Positions 9,257 through 16,837 of a stretch of 64,000 nucleotides of DNA are shown one piece after another. The DNA is from SMWN01 sp965261165 (GTDB lineage: Bacteria > Pseudomonadota > Gammaproteobacteria > Eutrophobiales > Eutrophobiaceae). The translations under genes and the position numbers were made by a program. The notes under the pieces were generated by a model. It had not been told where the DNA came from. It did not search any database and saw only the letters and a program-made list of their open reading frames with translations. Every line of letters starts with the position of its first letter. The first letter of the stretch is position 1. The DNA is taken from positions 868,001 to 932,000 of the forward strand of contig OZ253445.1 in the NCBI GenBank assembly GCA_965261165.1. Reading direction: 5' to 3'.

Positions 9257-12066
9257 ATGACTATTTCTCTTGATGCCTTGGCCTCCTCCAGCCTTTCTTT
9301 TAATTCCAGATTACTCTCTGCAATCTTCATGATATCTCCTCGGTTTAATCTCAATAATGCCGCCTTTTCCTTTATCTTTACTGTCGCAGTACGAACCTGA
9401 TCACCCAACAAGGCCATTTCACCAAAAAAATCACCTTCTTTAAGTTCTGCAATCAATTCGCCAGCCTTAAATACAGAGACAACACCGTGAATAATGATAA
9501 ACATAGAATTGCCACTTTCGCCTTCTGTCACAACAATATCTCCATGCCTAAATCCAACCAATATTGTCTGCTCAACAATCAGATCCAATACCTCATTCGA
9601 TAGCCCGCGCAACAGGGGAACTAGGCCAACCAAATCCATTTGCATCTCCCTTCCTTCTTTAATATCAGTTAATCTACGTTTTAATTCAGTTCCCTCTCTA
9701 GCGAGTTGCATGACATCCCGTCTTGTTAATCGCAGCAGTGTTGATGGGTGTTTCGCTTTGACCGTTGCCATCCTGACTTGATCTCCCAATAAAGCCATCT
9801 CACCAAAAAAATCACCATCACTCAATACAGCAACCTCTTTATTGTCCTTATATACAGAGACAATACCATGGGCAATGATATAAAGTGCATTGCCACGTTC
9901 GCCTTCGCCGATAATGATATCGTCCGCTAAAAATGTCACCGGCTTTGCATGCCCTGAAAGTTGTCCCAGTACTTCTGTTGGTAAGCCATTCAGTAGGGGT
10001 ACTGTGCCAATCAAATCACTGGCATCAAGCCTGGGTGCTGCATCCGTAATAGGAGGCAAGGCTGAGATCGCCTCATAAATTATCCTTTTAATTCGGGCAA
10101 GTGCCTTTGCGCCAATTTCACCATCATGGCGATCTTGTTCTGCATGCAAACGCGCTGCAGTCAGTGCAACTTGGGTAAATAAATTGGTTTCAAATCTCAC
10201 ATAAAAATCTGGAAAATCCTCAGCAATTTCCTGTAATCGAGAACGACGTCTTTGCAGACGTTCACGATATTTCCCAGCAATCCTCTCTCTTCCCACTTCG
10301 CCAACTTCAGGATGTGTATCAAGCATCTCCAGCACTGATGAACAAATTAATACTCCAGCAATATCACGCTGCATCCTATGCGCCAAACGTGTATTTTGAT
10401 AGCGTGATAATAACCATGCCGCCCAATCATGCTCCCTTATTCTTTTTAACAGGGCATTTTCCATCGCCGCAAATAGACCTGTTTTACTGGCAAAATCAGA
10501 TGACGTGCCTGGGGCTTCATTAGCAGCAATCTTTTCCCTGTCGCGTTGGATATTATTTCTGATATCCAGATAGGTGTAATGCTGTATCAGGTTAATATCA
10601 TGTAATTTCTTTAACTCATCGAACTCAGTCCTCAATGCACTAAAACGCAAATGCTTTATGCCCTGCCTCTTTTGAATATCAGGAATATCAGAGCTAAACA
10701 TTTCATATATATTTTTATGAATAAGTTGCTCGGTACTTCGTGAAACAATCCCTGCCTTGTAAAATCTATCGATGAGTGCAGATGATTCTTTGCCTGCATG
10801 TATGATTCCCTGTTTCAGTTCAGCCAATTCGTCGTTTGTTAATCTATCTATCCGCAATTTTTGTATCAGTGGCTTGATCGTCGGAGCATTAACCAACAGT
10901 GAAAACATTACAACACCCAATGTTAAATCCAGCAATAAATCCCGACCTGGAAGATATTCAGGAACTGATAAAACAATTGCGATTGCTAATCCGCCTTTAA
11001 TGCCGCCCCACCACATAATGTGCCGTTCACCAAGACTGACATGCGGCAAGGAGAACCATTTAATGGTTAAGGGAATCATGGCATGTATCGTTGCAGCACG
11101 AGACAGCAACACCAACGATATAGCAATACCGATCACATCCATTCTGGCGACAAGGCGCTCTGCGTCTACTGATAATCCAACCAGTAAAAATAATAGAGAA
11201 TTACTAACCAGCGCAATCACTTCCCAGGTTTCCTTGACCGTATAAATTGCAGCCTGTGAAATACGCGGAACCCATAACATGCCCATGGTAATAGCGGAAG
11301 CGACTACCGCCATTACGCCTGAAACATGCAACAAATGTTCGGCAACGATAAAGCATACATAAGCAACAACAATCGTCATAATCATGAATGCACTCGAGCT
11401 TGAGAAAAGTCTGTGCAAAAATTCGCTAAACACAAAACCAATCACGGCTCCTACCAAAGCACCCCCAATAAAGACTTCAAAGAAATCCAGTACAGCACTG
11501 CCAGCATCTGCCCAAGTAAACGCTGCACCACTCAATGCAAATATAAGAATAATCTTGAAGACAACGATCGCGGTGGCATCATTTAGCAATGACTCGCCTT
11601 CAACAAGAATCCTCAGTCTTTCTGGCACACCCAGTTCCTTAAACAAGGAGATAACGGCAACAGGGTCAGTTGCTGAAATTAAAGCACCAAATAACAGCGC
11701 CAATACCAAATCCACTTTTAGGAAAAACCAGAGGCCTATCCCAATGAAGGCCGTGGAAATAAGCAGTGCCGGGACAGCCAGAACCAAAACAGGTAACAAA
11801 TCCTTAACTAGCTGTCTGGCATTTAAGTTAAATGCGGACTCAAATATCAAGGCAGGCAAAAATAAGAATAAAACGATATCTGGAGCTAGTTGAAAATCAA
11901 GTAACACATGCATGGACTCATGATTTCTAGCAAAAGAACCCAGCACAATTCCAATGATCACCAGAAAAACGGTATAGGGAATAGGTGTATTATGACAAAT
12001 GCCAGATGCCAACATGGCGATCGTCAACAAGCCCATAATAATCAGGATGGCTTCTGATAAAGGCAT
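9253..12066 (-). CDS. CPA1 Na+/H+ antiporter with two C-terminal cyclic-nucleotide-binding domains
   Basis: Membrane cation/proton antiporter of the CPA1 family, 937 aa. About twelve membrane segments lie in the first ~420 residues, with the ion-site motifs SATDPVAV and GESLLNDATAIVVF. A long cytosolic stretch (about 420-690) follows, similar in layout to SOS1/NhaP-type tails. It ends in two tandem cNMP-binding domains (about 697-810 and 820-935), each with a phosphate-binding-cassette sequence FFGEMALLGDQVR followed by an ATV. Ion transport may therefore be gated by a cyclic nucleotide; the ligand is not knowable from sequence. Convergent with lnt; upstream is an IS remnant. Confidence 0.9.
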   Translation of the reverse strand: MPLSEAILIIMGLLTIAMLASGICHNTPIPYTVFLVIIGIVLGSFARNHESMHVLLDFQLAPDIVLFLFLPALIFESAFNLNARQLVKDLLPVLVLAVPALLISTAFIGIGLWFFLKVDLVLALLFGALISATDPVAVISLFKELGVPERLRILVEGESLLNDATAIVVFKIILIFALSGAAFTWADAGSAVLDFFEVFIGGALVGAVIGFVFSEFLHRLFSSSSAFMIMTIVVAYVCFIVAEHLLHVSGVMAVVASAITMGMLWVPRISQAAIYTVKETWEVIALVSNSLLFLLVGLSVDAERLVARMDVIGIAISLVLLSRAATIHAMIPLTIKWFSLPHVSLGERHIMWWGGIKGGLAIAIVLSVPEYLPGRDLLLDLTLGVVMFSLLVNAPTIKPLIQKLRIDRLTNDELAELKQGIIHAGKESSALIDRFYKAGIVSRSTEQLIHKNIYEMFSSDIPDIQKRQGIKHLRFSALRTEFDELKKLHDINLIQHYTYLDIRNNIQRDREKIAANEAPGTSSDFASKTGLFAAMENALLKRIREHDWAAWLLSRYQNTRLAHRMQRDIAGVLICSSVLEMLDTHPEVGEVGRERIAGKYRERLQRRRSRLQEIAEDFPDFYVRFETNLFTQVALTAARLHAEQDRHDGEIGAKALARIKRIIYEAISALPPITDAAPRLDASDLIGTVPLLNGLPTEVLGQLSGHAKPVTFLADDIIIGEGERGNALYIIAHGIVSVYKDNKEVAVLSDGDFFGEMALLGDQVRMATVKAKHPSTLLRLTRRDVMQLAREGTELKRRLTDIKEGREMQMDLVGLVPLLRGLSNEVLDLIVEQTILVGFRHGDIVVTEGESGNSMFIIIHGVVSVFKAGELIAELKEGDFFGEMALLGDQVRTATVKIKEKAALLRLNRGDIMKIAESNLELKERLEEAKASREIVI

Positions 12067-12155
12067 TTTAAAGTTCTCCCCCTAACCCTTTTAAATCGAG
12101 TTATAACCGAAAGCGGTGCATGAGCAGTTGAAGAAAAGCGGCATATCTGATTAAT

Positions 12156-12460
12156 TTGTCGCTACCACAACTTCAACTTAATAAAGGGGATACGCCACTC
12201 ATAGACAAGAATAACGTGATTTTACTCCAAGGTCGAGCACCTGTTTTCGATCCATTAACCGAACTGTTTCAATCAGGGGCAAGACAATTGATACATCAAG
12301 CTGTTGAGGCGGAACTCAACGAGTTTATGGGGCAGTTGCCAGTCAGCAAACTGACTCCAGTCAAGTTGTGACCGTGCAAAATGGCTGCCAACCTGAACCT
12401 AACGTACAGGGATGGGAGCCGTGTCGGTCAAGATACCGAAGGTGCGCTCTTGATCGGAAG
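12156..12460 (+). pseudogene. IS256-family transposase N-terminal remnant
   Basis: The frame at 12156-12371 ends in a stretch like IS256 transposase N-termini (DPLTELFQSGARQLIHQAVEAE, then LNEFM). After a stop at 12371 the homology continues in two other frames (VQNGCQPE, then MGAVSVKIPKVRS), so at least two frameshifts have occurred. It stops near 12460, and the catalytic DDE region is absent. This is a dead fragment of a mutator-type transposase. Confidence 0.8.
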
Positions 12461-12478
12461 ACATCCATTCCGTCTTAA

Positions 12479-12501
12479 ATTACTTCTTTTAAAGAAGTAA
12501 T
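12479..12501. repeat. Eleven-bp palindrome after the IS256 remnant
   Basis: Perfect arms ATTACTTCTTT and AAAGAAGTAAT with one central T. It lies about 20 bp past the last recognisable transposase codons. It could be a hairpin from the older intergenic region or a binding site; no T-run makes it a clear terminator. Confidence 0.35.
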
Positions 12502-12730
12502 CCATCACTGCAATATTTTTTAGCTATTTCTAATTCTACTGGAATTGGTTCTTTGGCTACTATTTTTTCTTAAAAAACATATATAACTGGTCTTGAAAAT
12601 GTGATATTTATACATTTACAGCAGGTGGGGGTGAGATCTCAGTAGCTATTTTTTTGTACATAAAAACCAATTACTTGCCATTTTAACTGCCATTAGTTAG
12701 AAATCACTGGTAAAATGGCACAAACAAGGA

Positions 12731-12843
12731 AAGTAAAGCTAAAAAAGCTTACCTTAGCTTAAGGTAAGACGCATAAGCTTGCGGTCGAGACGTGAGTTAG
12801 ACATACTTGAATATATTTAAAAAATTGTAAGGAGGACTTAATA
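12731..12843 (+). promoter_or_regulatory. Structured 5' leader with strong RBS before the roadblock gene
   Basis: Two adjacent hairpins can form: AAGCT (12736-12740) with AGCTT (12746-12750), and TACCTTA (12750-12756) with TAAGGTA (12760-12766) over a GCT loop. They are followed by AAGACGCATAAGC and a small CGCA...TGCG stem. A TAAGGAGG box at 12828-12835 sits eight bases before the ATG. The GACGCA-AAGC-4nt-GG spacing faintly recalls part of the c-di-GMP-I riboswitch core, but the upstream CAAACC half and the second stem are not found. I call it only a structured leader. Confidence 0.35.
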
Positions 12844-13227
12844 ATGGCAAAACAAGATTTGTATAAGGAGTGCATTGAGGATATTAAATCTGGAACTGAA
12901 GGGTTATACGCTGTTTCGGTTGTCGAAATTGCATCAGGCTTAGCTTTAGGTACCTTTACTGATGGGACACTGGATCCAGAGATTGCCAGTGCTCATAATG
13001 TAGAAGTGGTCAAATCAAAGCTAAAAGCTATTGACGCATTAGGACTAAAAGAAAAGATTGACGACATATTGATCACCCTCACTTATCAATACCATTTAAT
13101 TAACTGCAATGATGAAGGTACGCACATGATCTATGTAGCAGCAAGTAGAACCAAAGCAAATCTTGCAATTTTAAGAAATCTTGCAAGAAATGCCGTTAAA
13201 AAACTGGACAGTGGTTTAGCATCATAA
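12844..13227 (+). CDS. Roadblock/LC7-like domain protein
   Basis: A 127-aa cytosolic protein with the alternating strand/helix pattern and SGLALGTFTDG turn of roadblock/LC7 folds. The segment NVEVVKSKLKAIDALGLKEK with a following DDILITL strand matches small stand-alone proteobacterial members. Such proteins act as dimerisation modules or partners of small GTPases; no GTPase gene is adjacent here. It is a single gene with its own strong ribosome-binding site and a structured leader, which suggests regulated, possibly high expression. The family call is moderately secure; the role is unknown. Confidence 0.6.
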   Translation: MAKQDLYKECIEDIKSGTEGLYAVSVVEIASGLALGTFTDGTLDPEIASAHNVEVVKSKLKAIDALGLKEKIDDILITLTYQYHLINCNDEGTHMIYVAASRTKANLAILRNLARNAVKKLDSGLAS

Positions 13228-13617
13228 CGAATTTGGTATTAGAAAAAAGTGTAAATAATTTCTTGAAATTGATCGTATGGCAATCAGAATAAAGTCAATC
13301 ATTTCAAAAAAGTAATTAGGTGATAGTAACTTTCAAGCGACGACGCGGTGCTCGCTCTAGTTTGGATAGGGGTTTTTTGCCTCTTTTTCTGTCTACTCAG
13401 TTTCTATATATTCTAATGCAAGCCCTTACTTATCCTAACTAATTACTTATCCTAACTAATTGCCACACCGACTCGCAAAATTTGCCTGATTTGATAACGC
13501 CACAATTGTTGTCTAAATGCTTTGCTCGTGTTAATGACAATCCTGAACAGTGACTCAAAAAAAAGGCGCAACGTTCTATATGTTTCGCTTAGGTAATCGG
13601 CAAGTCTTTGCTTCAAT
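13228..13617. other. Intergenic region with a 17-bp tandem duplication
   Basis: No gene recognised over about 390 bp. It contains a perfect tandem duplication of TTACTTATCCTAACTAA at 13426-13442 and 13443-13459. A GGGG-T6-GCCTC stretch near 13377 could be a weak terminator for the roadblock gene. The reverse-strand tRNA begins just beyond. Confidence 0.5.
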
Positions 13618-13694
13618 TGGTGGCTATGGGTAGACTTGAACTACCGACCCCAGCGTTATGAGTGCTGTGCTCTAACCAGCTGAGCTACATAGCC
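13618..13694 (-). tRNA. tRNA-Met (CAT anticodon), elongator type
   Basis: A 77-nt cloverleaf on the reverse strand. The 7-bp acceptor stem is GGCTATG with CATAGCC. The D arm reads AGCTCAGCTGGTTAGAGC, the anticodon loop is CTCATAA, the T arm is GGTAG-TTCAAGT-CTACC, and the 3' CCA is encoded. It closely resembles E. coli elongator tRNA-Met. A CAT anticodon could also be tRNA-Ile2 (lysidine-modified), but the acceptor and anticodon arms favour Met. Confidence 0.93.
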
Positions 13695-14125
13695 ATACTA
13701 TATGAAATTCCATGTTGAAAACCTAGAGAATGATGAACTCAGGGATGCGGAATTTTCCAGTGAGCGCAGGGTTTTGTCAAGGGGTCTTGCTATCTCGTGC
13801 CGAAAAAGTAATCGTCGGGATTGAGGCAAACCAGAACAATTTTCCTGCCCTTAACATCTTCGGCAATGGCCGTAACAGAGTCATTAATAATGTAAAGGTC
13901 AGTGTTGAGATCTCCTTAAAATTTTACGATGATATTTTTTGCCAGATATTCTTTAATTAATGACATCGATCAAGAAAAGAGTTTGATCATGTTTGTCCAT
14001 TTGTGCTCATAAACACTTTGACCCGATTTAGTAAGCATGGCTTGAACGCTCTTTCAAAAATGTTCCTGCTAAACGACGAACCATGTTATTCTTTTTTCAG
14101 AGAATCAACCAACCCGGAGAGGCAA

Positions 14126-14545
14126 ATGGAGACACAGCTCAAATGGGCAGGTAATGCGGCATTCATCGGTAGGGCATCGACTGGACACACTATTGTCATG
14201 GATGGGCCAGCTAAAGGTGGTGGTCGAAACCTTGGTCCCAGGCCAATGGAGATGCTGATTCTTGGGATGGGGGCATGTAGTACATATGATGTTGTTTCAA
14301 TATTAAAAAAGTCACGCCAGGAAATCACCGATTGCGAGGTAAAGATTACATCACAACGTACGGATAGCGACCCTAAAGTATTTACAGAGATTCAGTTGCA
14401 CTTTATTGTTAGCGGCAAAGACCTTAAAGAAAAGCAAGTTGAACGAGCCATAAGACTTTCGGCAGAAAAATATTGTTCTGCTTCAATCATGTTGGGTGCG
14501 ACTGCAAATATTACGCATGATTTTGAGATTGTTAATATAGCTTGA
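14126..14545 (+). CDS. OsmC/Ohr-family protein (YhfA-like)
   Basis: A 139-aa OsmC-superfamily protein. The start is chosen at ATG 14126, where a GGAGAGG box lies just upstream; the longer open frame from 14003 has no such signal and no family-like N-terminus. Family features are the G-rich turn near GPAKGGGRN, PMEMLILGMGACSTYDV around the first active-site cysteine, and AEKYCSAS with the second cysteine, arranged as in thiol peroxidase-type members and the YhfA subgroup. The stop codon overlaps the left end of an IS5-like remnant. Confidence 0.85.
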   Translation: METQLKWAGNAAFIGRASTGHTIVMDGPAKGGGRNLGPRPMEMLILGMGACSTYDVVSILKKSRQEITDCEVKITSQRTDSDPKVFTEIQLHFIVSGKDLKEKQVERAIRLSAEKYCSASIMLGATANITHDFEIVNIA

Positions 14546-14953
14546 GACCTTTGCATCATTCACACTGATTCTACCGAAACAGGTAAAATAAGACCATTCT
14601 AAGAACCTTAAAGATTATTTATCCATGTGCTGGGAAAAACTGCCCAAGGTTCGTTCACAGATATGCCTTTAGTAGGATATAAATCATTGTTTGAACTAGA
14701 TGCTGCACAGAGAGATTATCAATTGGAAACAGATCAAAACAATATTCAGTCATCTTTATGCTTCCCGGCATCCCCGCCCTAGTTGATGTTTAAGACGCTC
14801 ATCTTGCCAGTATGGCCAGCATGGATATGGCCTAAGTGATGCGGCGATTGAGGGAAAATTCTCGCAAAACGAAACCTTTTCATACAAACTTTATAAAAAA
14901 TGATATTACCTATAATATTTTGTTCAGTAGTTTTGAATGATGCAAAAATTCTC
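14544..14953 (+). mobile_element. Internally deleted IS5-type element
   Basis: About 410 bp bounded by imperfect terminal inverted repeats: GAGACCTTTGCATCATTC at the left, and the complement of GAGAATTTTTGCATCATTC at the right. Short frameshifted pieces inside (MFKTLIL, then YGLSDAAIE) look like the N-terminal region of IS5-family transposases. The left end begins within the stop codon of the OsmC gene. I see no clear target duplication. Its right ~104 bp recur at 49861-49963. Non-autonomous and degenerate. Confidence 0.65.
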
Positions 14954-15012
14954 AATGGGTGAGAGAGTTTTTGAATTAGTTATCCGAGACAGCTTTTTTT
15001 TAATTTTAAATC

Positions 15013-15486
15013 ATGCGTTGGAAATCAAGTATCACCGTTACCGCGGTTATAGAATGTGACCAGAAATTTCTTCTGGTTGAAGAAAATGCAGATAATCACG
15101 TCGTCTTCAATCAGCCTGCGGCCATCTGGAAAAGAATGAAACCCTTATGGAAGCCGCAATAAAGAGAGGTGCTGGAAGAAACTGCCTGGGAATTTATTCC
15201 TCAAACAATTGTGGGCATCTATATGTACCCAAATCAGCACAGTGATATTACTTACCTGCGAGTCTGTTTCTCAGGAACATGTGAGAACCATCACCCTGAA
15301 CAAGCTCTAGATACAGGCATCATCCAGGCCGTGTGGCTCAGTGAGGAGGAAATCAAAGAAAAAAATGGCAAAATGCGCAGTCAAATGGTCTCAAAATGCA
15401 TTAACGACTACCCTTCAGGAAAAAGCTATGCGCTGGAATTACTGCATCATTTTTTACCAGAAGAAATTACTGCATCTCAACAATAG
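15013..15486 (+). pseudogene. NudJ-like NUDIX hydrolase, frame disrupted by two indels
   Basis: Starts MRWKSSITVTAVIECDQKF, typical of the NudJ (thiamine-pyrophosphate/nucleotide phosphatase) subgroup that often precedes mnmA. The frame is lost at about 15122, where one G seems missing (GCGGCC for GCGGGCC), and regained at about 15170, where one A seems extra (ATAAAG for ATAAG). Between these points the bases encode a normal NUDIX box in a shifted frame (HLEKNETLMEAA), and the original frame hits a TAA. Correcting both indels gives an intact 157-aa protein. The real frame resumes at 15169 and ends ten bases before mnmA. Confidence 0.75.
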
Positions 15487-15496
15487 ACCCATTTAA

Positions 15497-16582
15497 ATGT
15501 CTAAAGGAAAAATTATTGTTGGCATCTCTGGTGGTGTTGATTCTTCCGTCGCCGCCCTACTTCTGAGGGAGCAGGGTTATGATGTTGAAGGATTATTCAT
15601 GAAAAACTGGGAAGAACAGTTGCCTGGAGGCGAATGCATGTGGGAAGCTGATATTGAGGATGCGATGCAGATCTGTGACCGGCTTGATATCCCTATCAAT
15701 ACGGTCGATTTAGCTAATGATTACTGGGATAAAGTGTTTAGTAATTTTCTGGAGGAATACAAACGTGGGCGGACACCTAATCCTGATGTCCTATGCAATC
15801 AGGAGATCAAATTCAGCGCATTTTTAACCCATGCCACCAATTTAGGTGCCAAAAAAATTGCCACTGGGCATTACGCCTGCGCCACTGAAGTTAATGGTCA
15901 CTTTCAACTAAGGAAGGGGTTGGATAACAATAAAGATCAAAGTTATTTTCTATGCCGGCTAAATCAGGAACAACTAAACCTAAGTCTTTTCCCAATTGGT
16001 GAGTTTGAAAAGCACGAAGTACGAGAACTCGCTAAGAAAGCTGGATTTCAGACACATGATAAAAAGGATAGCACCGGAATCTGTTTTGTCGGTGAACGCC
16101 CTTTCAGAGAATTCCTTTCACGTTATCTTCCCGAAAAAATGGGCGAAATACAGACACCTGATGGTAAGGTCATCGGACAGCATAATGGCGTATTCTATTA
16201 CACATTGGGACAACGGCAAGGACTTGGTATCGGTGGTGTTCAAGGTGCGCCTGACTCGCCTTGGTACATATACAAAAAAGACATTGAAAACAATATTCTG
16301 TTTGCCGTACAGGGTCATGACCACGAACTGTTACACAGTCAGAGATTAACAACCACAGACATCAATTGGGTTAGCGGACTTGCACACAATGCACCATTTA
16401 GATGTGCTGCTAAAACACGCTATCGACAGGCGGCTCAGGCTTGCACAATTGCACGCATTGAAGATGATAGTTATTCAGTCACCTTTGACAATGCTCAACG
16501 TGCAGTGACGCCAGGACAATTTGTGGTCTTTTATGATAGAGATATCTGCTTGGGAGGAGGCATCATAGAGAACACTGATTAA
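15497..16582 (+). CDS. mnmA: tRNA 2-thiouridine(34) synthase MnmA
   Basis: Adenylates and thiolates U34 of Lys, Glu and Gln tRNAs with sulfur relayed by the Tus chain. The 361-aa length is normal. The N-terminal PP-loop is SGGVDSSVA at residues 10-18. The catalytic cysteine pair appears in NPDVLCNQEIKF and STGICFVGERPF, and the C-terminal beta-barrel has TPGQFVVFYD. It follows the NudJ-like gene by ten bases, as in many gammaproteobacteria. Confidence 0.97.
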   Translation: MSKGKIIVGISGGVDSSVAALLLREQGYDVEGLFMKNWEEQLPGGECMWEADIEDAMQICDRLDIPINTVDLANDYWDKVFSNFLEEYKRGRTPNPDVLCNQEIKFSAFLTHATNLGAKKIATGHYACATEVNGHFQLRKGLDNNKDQSYFLCRLNQEQLNLSLFPIGEFEKHEVRELAKKAGFQTHDKKDSTGICFVGERPFREFLSRYLPEKMGEIQTPDGKVIGQHNGVFYYTLGQRQGLGIGGVQGAPDSPWYIYKKDIENNILFAVQGHDHELLHSQRLTTTDINWVSGLAHNAPFRCAAKTRYRQAAQACTIARIEDDSYSVTFDNAQRAVTPGQFVVFYDRDICLGGGIIENTD

Positions 16583-16837
16583 AAACCTTTTAAATACAAC
16601 CATATCCATCTAAATACTTTAAATTAACGTTATTTGTCGCTATTTGTTAATAAAATTATTTGTCTCTATGCCCGCATATTTTGCAGCGTAGCGAGGGCAT
16701 TTCTTGTACAATTTCCCTAACTCATAATTATTAAGGCATGGTCATAAGCAAGCAGGTCGAAAATACCAAGCCTGTAGTCTCGGCTTTATGGCCATTAATC
16801 AAAATAATTGCATTAATCTAAGGTTAGGAGATTAGGA

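Noticed and set aside
10772..11893. 157-aa and 169-aa forward frames within the antiporter gene
   Set aside because: Antisense to strongly conserved membrane-protein coding; Ser/Thr-rich composition typical of shadow frames.
12731..12800. c-di-GMP-I (GEMM) riboswitch
   Set aside because: Only the GACGCA-AAGC part resembles the core; the CAAACC half and the second receptor stem are missing, so I report only a structured leader.
13730..13960. 76-aa frame between tRNA-Met and the OsmC gene
   Set aside because: No clear ribosome-binding site or family resemblance; left unannotated.
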